Positions 32,677 through 40,371 of a DNA stretch of 64,000 bases are shown one piece after another. Each line of letters begins with the position of its first letter. Positions within the stretch are counted from its first letter, which is position 1. The position numbers and the translations under genes are program-made. This DNA comes from JADCGM01 sp943368345 (GTDB lineage: Bacteria; Pseudomonadota; Alphaproteobacteria; Sphingomonadales; Sphingomonadaceae), in assembly GCA_943368345.1 (NCBI GenBank), contig CALRKY020000015.1, positions 13,028 to 77,027 of the forward strand, given 5' to 3'. The notes under the pieces are model-generated. The model ran no database searches and was not told the origin of the DNA. It worked only from the letters and a program-made list of their open reading frames with translations.

Positions 32677-32712
32677 ACAAAAGAAAGGGCCGGACGACAA
32701 GGTCGCCGGCCC
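32677..32712 (-). terminator. Rho-independent terminator after the LysR gene
   Basis: On the minus strand the stem GGGCCGG-CGAC with loop CTT and its complement (32,687-32,712) is followed by TTTCTTTTGT. It lies between the end of the LysR gene and the start of the deacetylase-like gene, so the latter needs a separate promoter. Confidence 0.8.
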
Positions 32713-32722
32713 GGAAAGGGGG

Positions 32723-32762
32723 CGACCCCCGGCGCGGGGGGAGGGAGATGCGCCGGGGGTCG
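32723..32762. repeat. Perfect 13-bp inverted repeat, strong GC hairpin
   Basis: CGACCCCCGGCGC (32,723-32,735) and its exact inverse complement (32,750-32,762) surround a purine-rich 14-nt loop. It lies just upstream, on the minus strand, of the terminator hairpin. The tandem hairpins could be a double terminator or a small RNA. Confidence 0.65.
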
Positions 32763-32882
32763 TCGGTCGGAGCCCACGGGGGAGGTGGCTTCACGACCGT
32801 ATGCTGCAATGCAGCAACAATCCCCATATGCTCCTTTGAAATGATATTGTGCACCGCCGTTGGCGGCACCCCAGCTATGCAG

Positions 32883-33812
32883 TTATTGCATGAGGTGATC
32901 GGCCGGCGATCGGCGCAGGTCGAAGGCTGCCGGGACCATGCGTTTGACCAGAAAGTCCCGGAGCACACCGACCCGGACCGAGGTCTTAAGTTCGGACGGA
33001 TAAACGAAATAGGTTCGGAACACCGGACCGGCGACATGGGTCAGGATTGGCCGCACCTTGCCCGAAAAACGGATCAGGTAGCTGGGCAGCGCTGCGATGC
33101 CGATGCCCGCCTCCGCCGCCTGCAACAGCCCAAAGATATTGTTGACCGTCAAAGCCGGCTGGCGCGGCGGGCCGTGGTGGCCGACGTCCTGTATCCAATT
33201 GACCGACCGGATCGACTGCGGTGCCAGCGCGCCATAGACCAGCACCCGGTGCTGATCGAGCTCCTCCACCGACTTGGGCTCGCCAAACCGTTCCAGATAT
33301 TCGGGTGATGCACACAGCCAGTAATGTACGGGAACCAGCGATTTCTGGATCAGGTCAGCCTGATGCGGTGGATGGAACCGGATCGCGACATCCGCCTCCC
33401 GCTTCGACAGATCGACATCGTCATCGGCGAGCAGCAGGGTCACCGCGATATCGGGGTACAGATCGATGAAATCCTTCAACTCGCGCGCCAGCCAGGTGGA
33501 GCCGAAGCTGACAGTCGTGGTCAGCCGGATCTCCCCGGTCGGGCGGTCCCGGGAGAAGTCGATCCCCTGCTGCGTCCGCTCGATCCGCTCGTGCATGTCA
33601 TGTGTGGCAGCATGCAGCTGTTCGCCTTCATGGGTCAGCGCAAGACCGCGGGCATGCCGGTGGAACAATTTCGCCCGCGTCGTTGCTTCAAGGCCCTGGA
33701 TTTGCCGGGACAGGGCGGGCTGGCTCATCCCCAAACGGCGAGCGGCCTCGGTAAAACTGCCCGACTCCGCCACACAGTGGAACAGCCGCAATTTTTCCCA
33801 ATCAAGATGCAC
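32883..33812 (-). CDS. LysR-family transcriptional regulator
   Basis: This 309-residue regulator has an N-terminal winged HTH (LFHCVAESGSFTEAARRLGM, SQPALSRQIQGLEATTRAKL) and a periplasmic-binding-like effector domain (TGEIRLTTTVSFGSTWLARE and onward). The HTH wording is textbook LysR. It lies 2 bp downstream of trxB on the same strand, so the two are probably co-transcribed. Whether it controls trxB or a distant target is not evident. Confidence 0.93.
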   Translation of the reverse strand: MHLDWEKLRLFHCVAESGSFTEAARRLGMSQPALSRQIQGLEATTRAKLFHRHARGLALTHEGEQLHAATHDMHERIERTQQGIDFSRDRPTGEIRLTTTVSFGSTWLARELKDFIDLYPDIAVTLLLADDDVDLSKREADVAIRFHPPHQADLIQKSLVPVHYWLCASPEYLERFGEPKSVEELDQHRVLVYGALAPQSIRSVNWIQDVGHHGPPRQPALTVNNIFGLLQAAEAGIGIAALPSYLIRFSGKVRPILTHVAGPVFRTYFVYPSELKTSVRVGVLRDFLVKRMVPAAFDLRRSPADHLMQ

Positions 33813-33814
33813 GG

Positions 33815-34789
33815 CTATTCCGCCGCCTCGGCATGAGCAACCGCCTCGACATGATGCGCCAGGAACCGCTCAGCATCGAGGGCTGCCATACAGCCCATGC
33901 CAGCAGAGGTTACGGCCTGACGGTAGATTTTGTCGGTCACATCGCCAGCAGCAAATACGCCGGGCACCGACGTTGCGGTGCTGCCGCGCTCGAGCAGTAT
34001 ATAGCCCTCCTCGTCCATCGCGAGCTTGCCGCGAAACAGCTCGGTCGCCGGGTCATGACCAATCGCGACGAACAGGCCATCGACTGCCAGCATGCGCCCG
34101 TCCCCGCCCTGCGTATCCGCCAGCCGAACCGCGGTGACACCCGGCGGCGACTCCGTGCCGATGACTTCGGCGACCTCGGCGTTCCAGATCACCTCCACCT
34201 TGGGATTGGCGAACAGGCGGGCCTGATTGGTCTTGTCCGCCCGGAGGAAATCGCGCCGGTGGATGAGGGTGACCTTGCTGGCAAAATTGGTGAGGAACAG
34301 GGCTTCCTCAACCGCCGTATTGCCCCCGCCGACAACGGCCACAACCTTGCCGCGATAAAAGAAACCGTCGCAGGTCGCGCAGGCCGAAACGCCAAAACCG
34401 CGAAATTTTTCCTCGGTCGGCAGGCCGAGCCAGCGCGCCGAGGCACCGGTGGCAATGACGATAGTGTCGCCGGTATATTTCACCCCGGAATCGCCCATCG
34501 CCACAAAAGGCCGTCGGGTCAAATCGACCGACACAATCGTGTCGGAAATCAACTGGGTCCCGACATGTTCTGCCTGCGCCGCCATCTTGACCATCAAGTC
34601 AGGCCCCATGATCGAGGTTTCCCCCGGCCAATTCTCGACATCCGTCGTAATGGTCAGCTGCCCGCCGGGCTGGATCCCCTGAACCAGAACCGGGGACAGC
34701 GCAGCCCGCGCGGCATAGACCGCCGCCGTATAGCCTGCCGGCCCGGAGCCAATGATCAACACCCGGCTATGCACATTCTCACCCATCAA
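33815..34789 (-). CDS. trxB: Thioredoxin-disulfide reductase
   Basis: This 324-residue FAD enzyme reduces thioredoxin with NADPH. FAD-binding GSGPAGYTAAVYAARA is at about 14-29. The redox pair is Cys137-Cys140 in SACATCDGFFYRGK, and the NADPH loop is VVGGGNTAVEEALFL. GVFAAGDVTDKIYRQAVTSA is the C-terminal FAD motif. Length and order are normal. The second Met (MGENVH) is an equally possible start. Confidence 0.97.
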   Translation of the reverse strand: MMGENVHSRVLIIGSGPAGYTAAVYAARAALSPVLVQGIQPGGQLTITTDVENWPGETSIMGPDLMVKMAAQAEHVGTQLISDTIVSVDLTRRPFVAMGDSGVKYTGDTIVIATGASARWLGLPTEEKFRGFGVSACATCDGFFYRGKVVAVVGGGNTAVEEALFLTNFASKVTLIHRRDFLRADKTNQARLFANPKVEVIWNAEVAEVIGTESPPGVTAVRLADTQGGDGRMLAVDGLFVAIGHDPATELFRGKLAMDEEGYILLERGSTATSVPGVFAAGDVTDKIYRQAVTSAGMGCMAALDAERFLAHHVEAVAHAEAAE

Positions 34790-34819
34790 ATTCTGCCCGT
34801 TTCCTGAAGTCGCACGTAT

Positions 34820-36082
34820 TTAGGTTGCCCCGGCCCGGCTTGCGACCCCACCGGCCTGCAACGCCGGCAAATTCACAACAAACCGGTGCGGTTCAACGAT
34901 GAAGCTGCCACCAAGCCGGCCGGCGAGTTGGGCAACCAGTCGGAGCGCAAACCCAAGGCCGACCATCGGCATCGCCCGGTCGCCGCCATCCGGCGTTTCG
35001 ACATCAATCGCCGGGTTCCGCAGTTCATCATTGCTCCAGCCCGCCAGGCAGGCCGGCCGGGTCAGAGAAATCGCAATCCGGTCCCCGGGCAAGGGAACGG
35101 CCTCCAACTCGAACAGTTCGGCCTGTCCGGCAAGGCTCAGAACACCGGCGAGCAGACGCTCGACCAGCCGCTGCAGCGCCTGACTGTCGACCTGCATCCA
35201 GATCGACTGCCCGCCGAGCACGACCAATGTCGCCTGACGATCAACGGCAAGGCTTGCGAACCGGTCCATCGCCTGGTCGAGGACCGGGCGCACGTCGATC
35301 CAGCCGAGATCAACCGGGTAGCGCCCGAGGTCGAGTCGCGCCGCATCGGTCATGTCTTCCAGCGCCGACAACAAAGTCGCGCCGGTGGTCAGGATGCGCT
35401 GGGCCGCGTCGCGCATCGCGGGAGGTGCGGGCCCAAAGGGCTGCTGCACGATCATATCGGCAAATCCGACAATGGCCCCGAGCGGCGACCGCACTTCATG
35501 CGCCAATCGCGCCTCTTCATCCGGCGACGGAGGCGGGACGATGACCGGCCGGACGCGGTCGGTTTGCACATTGCCCCGGTAGCCGGTGAAACGCCCGTCC
35601 CGCAGGCTGAAAACCGGATGCCCGCTCAATCGCCAACCGTTCCATTCGATGTCCAGAAACGGTTGATGCCAATCGATGGCCCGCTGGATCTCAGTCGATC
35701 CCTCCGCGATATCGACCAGCGCTATATCGGAGAGACCGCCTGGCGGTGCCGTTTCAAAGCGTAGCGGACCGACAAAGGCGCAGTCCCAATCAATCGGCGC
35801 ACCGTCAGTCCTGTCGGGATCACCACCCTTTTGCAGCTCGTCAGAAAGGTCCTGAAGCTGCCCGATCGCCAGATTGACCGACGGATGGCGCACCGCCGCT
35901 GGCTCCGGTTGCTCGACCAAGGGCGTTGCGAGCAAGGCCGCGAGCAGCGCGATGGCTTCGCGCCGCTGGTCCGCCGACATTTCACGCGCGATGAGCAGGT
36001 CGAGCAACTGCCGCGCGGCAGCAGCACGCACCTGCGCACCTCCGCTTGCAACGCCGTTGCTGTCGTTCCTGCCTGCCGACAT
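34820..36082 (-). CDS. Histidine kinase-like protein with degenerate ATPase domain
   Basis: This protein of 420 residues has a helical N terminus, a PAS-like segment (about 110-180, GHPVFSLRDGRFTGYRGN) and a HisKA dimerisation domain. The phospho-accepting His195 lies in ARLAHEVRSPLGAIVGFADM. In the C-terminal part the expected N-box asparagine (NLLxNA) reads LVERLLAGVLSLA and no DxGxG box is present; only GLGFALRLVAQLAGRLGG resembles the end of a kinase ATPase domain. It may act as a phosphotransfer or phosphatase-type partner rather than an ATP-using kinase. No membrane segment is visible, so it is cytosolic. Confidence 0.8.
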   Translation of the reverse strand: MSAGRNDSNGVASGGAQVRAAAARQLLDLLIAREMSADQRREAIALLAALLATPLVEQPEPAAVRHPSVNLAIGQLQDLSDELQKGGDPDRTDGAPIDWDCAFVGPLRFETAPPGGLSDIALVDIAEGSTEIQRAIDWHQPFLDIEWNGWRLSGHPVFSLRDGRFTGYRGNVQTDRVRPVIVPPPSPDEEARLAHEVRSPLGAIVGFADMIVQQPFGPAPPAMRDAAQRILTTGATLLSALEDMTDAARLDLGRYPVDLGWIDVRPVLDQAMDRFASLAVDRQATLVVLGGQSIWMQVDSQALQRLVERLLAGVLSLAGQAELFELEAVPLPGDRIAISLTRPACLAGWSNDELRNPAIDVETPDGGDRAMPMVGLGFALRLVAQLAGRLGGSFIVEPHRFVVNLPALQAGGVASRAGAT

Positions 36083-36203
36083 CGACCCCTCGCCCCAGCG
36101 TCAATCTAGGCCGACAATCGCGGACGCGCCAGAGCGACCAACTATTGCGCGATGTTGAAATATTATTGTTGTGAACCGTCCTTCGACATGGCAGATTTTG
36201 CGT

Positions 36204-36686
36204 ATGGCTGCACAAAATCGACATCAACTCGATGCAACGGATCGGGTGATTCTCCGCCACCTTCAGCATGACGGGCGCGTTACCAACGTCGAACTGGCCT
36301 CCCGCGCCGGACTGACAGCCCCGCCCTGTCTGCGCCGGGTCCGGACGCTGGAGGAAAGCGGGGTCATCAAGGGCTATCACGCCGATCTCAACCCCGAGTC
36401 GCTCGGCTATGGCATCACGGTGTTTGCGATGGTCTCATTGAAAAGCCAGGCCGAGACCGACCTCCGGGCCTTTGAAGACCATATCGCGCAGCTCCCGCAG
36501 GTCCGGGAATGCCATATGCTGAATGGAGAGATTGATTTCATCCTGAAAATTGTGGCGCATGATTTGCAGGAATTTCAACGCTTTCTAACCAGTGAGCTGA
36601 CGCCCGCGCCCAATGTCAGCCATGTCAAAACCTCCCTGACCATTCGCGCCTCCAAAAACCTGCCCGGCGTGCCGGTCGACGCCTGA
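36204..36686 (+). CDS. Lrp/AsnC-family transcriptional regulator
   Basis: This protein of 160 residues has an N-terminal HTH (LDATDRVILRHLQHDGRVTN, VELASRAGLTAPPCLRRVRT) and a C-terminal RAM/AsnC ligand-binding domain (ITVFAMVSLKSQAETDLRAF, VRECHMLNGEIDFILKIVA). Such regulators sense amino acids. The ATG at 36,204 is preferred to GTG 36,171, because family members begin shortly before the LDATD motif. It lies 8 bp upstream of aat on the same strand. Confidence 0.92.
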   Translation: MAAQNRHQLDATDRVILRHLQHDGRVTNVELASRAGLTAPPCLRRVRTLEESGVIKGYHADLNPESLGYGITVFAMVSLKSQAETDLRAFEDHIAQLPQVRECHMLNGEIDFILKIVAHDLQEFQRFLTSELTPAPNVSHVKTSLTIRASKNLPGVPVDA

Positions 36687-36693
36687 CGCCGGT

Positions 36694-37395
36694 TTGGCGG
36701 CGCTCGATCCTGACCTGCTGATCCGGGCCTATTCGGCCGGAATCTTCCCGATGGGCGACGCGCGCGATGTCGATGACCTCTATTGGGTCGAACCGAAATC
36801 GCGTGGGGTGCTGCCCCTGTCGGAATTCCACCTGTCGCGGTCACTGGCAAAGCTGCTGCTGCGGGAGGTTTTCGAGCACCGGGTCAATACCGCGTTCGCG
36901 GAGGTCATGCAGCGCTGTGCGGCCCCCGGCACCGGCCGACAGGAAAGCTGGATCAATCCACCCATCGTCGCCGCCTACACCGCCTTGCACCACCGGGGAC
37001 TTGCCCATTCGGTGGAATGCTGGCGCGACGGCATACTGGTCGGCGGACTCTACGGCGTTGCGCTCGGCGCCGCGTTCTTCGGGGAGAGCATGTTCACCAG
37101 CCAGCGGGATGCCTCAAAGGCGGCGCTGGCCCATCTGGTCGCGCGCCTTGGCTATGGCGGTTTCACGCTGCTCGACACCCAATTCCTGACACCCCATCTC
37201 GCCAGCTTCGGCGCGGTGGAAATCTCCCGCGCCGCCTATCATGGGGCACTGACCGCAGCGCTGGGTGTTGCGTCCGATTTTACCGCACTGGACGGTGCAG
37301 CCGGCTCCCTGGATTTGCCGGGGACAATGGTGTCGGGCCCCATTTCCGGGAAGCGCATCGTGCAGCTTCTGACCCAGACGTCAAAGACCGGGTGA
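36694..37395 (+). CDS. aat: Leucyl/phenylalanyl-tRNA-protein transferase
   Basis: This 233-residue enzyme adds Leu or Phe to N-terminal Lys/Arg of proteins, marking them for ClpAP. The family opening LLIRAYSAGIFPMGD, WVEPKSRGVLPL, SWINPPIVAAYTALHHRGLAHSVE (in two blocks) and FFGESMFTSQRDASKAAL are all present. The start is TTG at 36,694, 8 bp after the Lrp stop. The last 157 bp overlap the convergent DUF2155 gene; the aat end (GPISGKRIVQLLTQTS) is normal, so the overlap comes from the other gene. Confidence 0.94.
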   Translation: MAALDPDLLIRAYSAGIFPMGDARDVDDLYWVEPKSRGVLPLSEFHLSRSLAKLLLREVFEHRVNTAFAEVMQRCAAPGTGRQESWINPPIVAAYTALHHRGLAHSVECWRDGILVGGLYGVALGAAFFGESMFTSQRDASKAALAHLVARLGYGGFTLLDTQFLTPHLASFGAVEISRAAYHGALTAALGVASDFTALDGAAGSLDLPGTMVSGPISGKRIVQLLTQTSKTG

Positions 37396-37733
37396 TCAAA
37401 ACTGTTGAGCGACGGCGATTCGGCGTAGAGCCAGCCGGAAAATAATCGCTTGCGCGTTGTCAGGTCATCAATCTGCACAAAGCCGCCGGTCAGGGTCGGC
37501 CGTTCCCACGGCGGCGTGGTTTCGCAGGCGCGTAACGTGATCGCCAATCGCCCTGATGCGACGCGGGTCCCGGGGCGGAGCAGATATTCCTGCACCCGCC
37601 CATTCTGCTTGCTCAGCAAGGCAATCTTGGCTGTCCGTTCCGCCATCGGGGTCGGCGTCAGCGGCAACGGCTTGGCGGGTGGAGTCGCCGGAGCCACCGT
37701 CAACGCCGCTGCTGCCGCCAGCGCCAGTATCAC
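37239..37733 (-). CDS. DUF2155 domain exported protein
   Basis: This protein of 164 residues has a signal peptide (ILALAAAAALTVAPATP) and the DUF2155 domain (KIALLSKQNGRVQEYLLRPG, LRACETTPPWERP, GWLYAESPSLNSFDHPVFDV with WVRSC). The family is alphaproteobacterial and usually sits near aat, mlaD and NDUFA12, as here; its function is unknown. After WVRSC about 40 residues are low-complexity (Ala/Pro/Ser) and are encoded antisense to the end of aat. The gene seems to have lost its original stop and run on. Confidence 0.85.
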   Translation of the reverse strand: MILALAAAAALTVAPATPPAKPLPLTPTPMAERTAKIALLSKQNGRVQEYLLRPGTRVASGRLAITLRACETTPPWERPTLTGGFVQIDDLTTRKRLFSGWLYAESPSLNSFDHPVFDVWVRSCTMRFPEMGPDTIVPGKSREPAAPSSAVKSDATPSAAVSAP

Positions 37734-38218
37734 TGCGCCGCCTCGTCCTTTTTCACCGGATCCTTGGTCTGGTTCACGAAACTGCCAATCAAACTCATCA
37801 GATCGACCGAACCCTGCGTGTCGCTGATTTCGTCCCCGGCCCGGAGCATGTCGGTTTCGCCGCCCGGCGACAGCCGGACATAATTGCCGCCCAAGATACC
37901 CTCCGAAGTGATCGCTGCGCTCGAGTCGACCGGCAGCTTGACGCCGTTGTCGATCGAAATGGACAGGATCGCCTGATAGGTCGCTGGATCAAGCTTTTCG
38001 GAAATCACCGTTCCAACCTTGATTCCGGACAATTGCACATCGGTCCCGACTGAGACGCCGCTGACGTTCGGGAAGCGGGCTGTCACGACATAGCCGTTGC
38101 CCGACCGCGCACCCTCGGTTCGGTCATAAGCATAAGTGATGAACCAGACGCCGATGACCAGCACGACCAGGCCGATCAGCGCCTCGGCAACATTTTCTTT
38201 CAGCAACGCCCGCATCAT
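37730..38218 (-). CDS. mlaD: Outer-membrane lipid asymmetry protein MlaD
   Basis: This 162-residue protein has one N-terminal membrane helix (ALIGLVVLVIGVWFITYAYD) and an MCE/MlaD domain (YVVTARFPNVSGVSVGTDVQ, LSGIKVGTVISEKLD, ITSEGILGGNYVRLSPGG). MlaD binds phospholipids in the MlaFEDB transporter of the inner membrane. It overlaps the genes on both sides by 4 bp (NDUFA12 gene upstream, DUF2155 gene downstream), so all are one operon. The ATPase and permease genes are not in the window. Confidence 0.92.
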   Translation of the reverse strand: MMRALLKENVAEALIGLVVLVIGVWFITYAYDRTEGARSGNGYVVTARFPNVSGVSVGTDVQLSGIKVGTVISEKLDPATYQAILSISIDNGVKLPVDSSAAITSEGILGGNYVRLSPGGETDMLRAGDEISDTQGSVDLMSLIGSFVNQTKDPVKKDEAAQ

Positions 38219-38592
38219 TCAGGTTTCCATGCTTGATAATCACCGGTCGCCCGAGCGCGCTTGCCGCCCTTTGACAAGGCACCGGCGGGTGCGAAGGCGT
38301 CGGTCGTGCCGGTCAGATTTGGTGACCAGGGCTGCTCCCAGACTTTCATCGGCGGTTGATCGGCGGGAACCTGATCGACGGTCCGGTGCAGCCAGATCAG
38401 CCATTCCGGCGGCACCCGAGTCGCTTCATTCTCTCCGGAATAGATTACCCAGCGCCGCTTTCCGCCGGACGCCTGATAATAGACATTGCCAGTCTCATCC
38501 CGGCCCATCTCGGTGCCGAGGCGCTTGGTTTCGAGCCAGGTTCCCCATGTCGGGCCGTCCCACCAAGTGAAAAGCGACTTCAGAAAACGCAT
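38215..38592 (-). CDS. Complex I accessory subunit NDUFA12 homologue
   Basis: This protein of 125 residues matches the NDUFA12/B17.2 family, an accessory subunit of alphaproteobacterial and mitochondrial NADH:ubiquinone oxidoreductase. LFTWWDGPTWGTWLETKRLG, GRDETGNVYYQ, RRWVIYSGENEATRVPPEWL (in two blocks) and WLHRTVDQVP are conserved. It is the first gene of the NDUFA12-mlaD-DUF2155 operon, a conserved arrangement in sphingomonads. Confidence 0.93.
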   Translation of the reverse strand: MRFLKSLFTWWDGPTWGTWLETKRLGTEMGRDETGNVYYQASGGKRRWVIYSGENEATRVPPEWLIWLHRTVDQVPADQPPMKVWEQPWSPNLTGTTDAFAPAGALSKGGKRARATGDYQAWKPE

Positions 38593-38733
38593 GTTATACC
38601 GTCCAGATTGGTCCCGGGCCTTAGAGCCTCAATTGCCGCCAAGACGCAAGGATTATGGCAGGGGCACTGGATTGCGCCCGCCTCCCCTCCGGCCTAACGT
38701 CGGGACTGGATTCGACATGAAGGAACAGGCCGA

Positions 38734-39234
38734 ATGGCTGGAAGCGTCAACAAGGTAATTTTGGTCGGCAATCTGGGACGCGATCCTGAGATCAAATCGC
38801 TGCCGAGTGGCGGGAAGCTGGCCAATCTCAATATCGCCACATCAGAAAACTGGCGCGACAAGAACAGCGGGGAACGCCGGGAGAAAACCGAATGGCACCG
38901 GGTCGTGATTTTCGACGAGAATCTGGCCAAGGTTGCCGAGCAATATCTGCGTAAAGGCTCAAAGGTTTACCTCGAAGGTCAGTTGCAGACCCGCAAATGG
39001 CAGGACCAGTCCGGCGCCGAAAAATATTCGACTGAGGTTGTGCTGCAACGCTTTAACTCCACTCTCGTCATGCTGGATGGCCGCGGCGAAGGCGGCGGTG
39101 CAGGCGCTACCGGCGGGGATTATTCCGGCGGAGGCGGTGATTATGGTCGATCAAATGATTTTGGCGGTGGCCAGAAAAAGGGCTCAGTCGGCGGGGCATT
39201 TGATGCCGATCTGGACGATGACGTGCCGTTCTGA
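38734..39234 (+). CDS. ssb: Single-stranded DNA-binding protein
   Basis: This 166-residue protein has an OB-fold of about 110 residues (SVNKVILVGNLGRDPEIKSL, WHRVVIFDENLAKVAEQYLR, KVYLEGQLQTRKWQDQSG), a Gly-rich linker and the acidic tail ending DLDDDVPF that recruits repair and replication proteins. The length is normal. It stands alone on the plus strand. No SOS box is recognised upstream, although uvrA is often divergent from ssb in other bacteria. Confidence 0.96.
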   Translation: MAGSVNKVILVGNLGRDPEIKSLPSGGKLANLNIATSENWRDKNSGERREKTEWHRVVIFDENLAKVAEQYLRKGSKVYLEGQLQTRKWQDQSGAEKYSTEVVLQRFNSTLVMLDGRGEGGGAGATGGDYSGGGGDYGRSNDFGGGQKKGSVGGAFDADLDDDVPF

Positions 39235-39308
39235 GGCCGAGAACACGTTTTAGGCTTGCCAGGATGGCCGCGACATGATTGCATCGCGGCGAAATGATGA
39301 GGTGTACG

Positions 39309-39683
39309 ATGCTTGTTCGTTCGATGCTGTTTGCAACCACACTCGTGTTCGGAACGGCCAGCACGGCCGCGACCGGCGGCCAAGCCCGGACTGGTGAGGA
39401 AACGGCCGTCACGGCGCCAGGCGATGATGGGTCGACACCGCGCCCGATCCGCATTTGGGTCACTGGCAAACCGACCGCGCTCGACAAAGCCAGCGACGCA
39501 CTGTCGCGGCAAGGCTGGCGCGGCATCGAATTGCACGTCGCCGACCGCCCGCCCTTCTTCAACGGTTACCTGATGGCCAAGGCCGACCGGGAAACGATGA
39601 AGGCAATCTACAAGGACCTGACCGCGCTGGAATCGACCTATGGTGTGAAGCTTGCCTCAATCAATGCCCGGTTAACCCCATAA
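39309..39683 (+). CDS. Putative exported protein of unknown function
   Basis: This protein of 124 residues starts at the ATG at 39,309, which opens a signal peptide (SMLFATTLVFGTASTAATGG). The mature part contains IRIWVTGKPTALDKASDALS, RQGWRGIELHVADRPP and a helical end (YKDLTALESTYGVKLASINA). No family is recognised. It is 74 bp after ssb and 52 bp before the ExoD gene. Confidence 0.7.
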   Translation: MLVRSMLFATTLVFGTASTAATGGQARTGEETAVTAPGDDGSTPRPIRIWVTGKPTALDKASDALSRQGWRGIELHVADRPPFFNGYLMAKADRETMKAIYKDLTALESTYGVKLASINARLTP

Positions 39684-39735
39684 ACCGGCAGGCAATCTTT
39701 CACCTGCAACATCTTTGCGATAGAGGCAGCGCGCC

Positions 39736-40371
39736 ATGCTGCAAACCTCCGCAACCGAACGTCATCATCTGAGCCTGTCGCAGCTGCTGCGGCGGCTGAT
39801 TGACGAATATCCGGCCGACCGTATCGGGCCGGTCGCCGTAGCAGACTGGCTGGGTGATCGGGCGCTCGGCGGTGTGTTCCTGCTGTTTGCGATGTTCAAT
39901 CTGCTGCCGCTGCCGCCGGGATCGACCTTCGTGACCGGACCGCCGCTACTCCTGATCTCCGTCCAGCTGATGCTCGGTTATTCGCGCCCCTGGTTTCCCA
40001 ACACGCTGAAACGGCGGGGCATTACCAAGACGGACCTGTCCGCTGTTCTCGGCAAGTTCCTGAAATGGGAAATCTGGATCGAGAAGCTGGTGCGGCCGCG
40101 TCATTTCGGCCTGATCGACGGCAAGGCGACCCGGATCATCGGCGCGATCTGCACCTTGCTGTCGGTGATATTGGTTCTGCCAATTCCGCTCGGCAATCAT
40201 CTACCTGCACTCACCATGTCGGTCTTTGCGCTCGGCATCATCTACCGGGACGGGTTGGCAACCATCGTCGGCGGACTGCTGACCATTGTCAGCCTGACCG
40301 TCGTCTCCGGCATGATTTTCGCAACCACCAAGGCCGCGCTCTACATCGCCCGTACCTACCTCGGCTTCTAG
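39736..40371 (+). CDS. exoD: ExoD-family membrane protein
   Basis: This 211-residue protein has several hydrophobic helices and the ExoD pattern: LSQLLRRLIDEYPADRIGPV, LGGVFLLFAMFNLLPLPPGS and FVTGPPLLLISVQLMLGYSR at the first helices. The DxF/P-rich turns and the LPALTMSVFALGIIYRDGLA helix follow. ExoD was named for an effect on exopolysaccharide synthesis in Rhizobium; its biochemical role is unknown. The 3' end overlaps the convergent amn gene by 4 bp. Confidence 0.85.
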   Translation: MLQTSATERHHLSLSQLLRRLIDEYPADRIGPVAVADWLGDRALGGVFLLFAMFNLLPLPPGSTFVTGPPLLLISVQLMLGYSRPWFPNTLKRRGITKTDLSAVLGKFLKWEIWIEKLVRPRHFGLIDGKATRIIGAICTLLSVILVLPIPLGNHLPALTMSVFALGIIYRDGLATIVGGLLTIVSLTVVSGMIFATTKAALYIARTYLGF

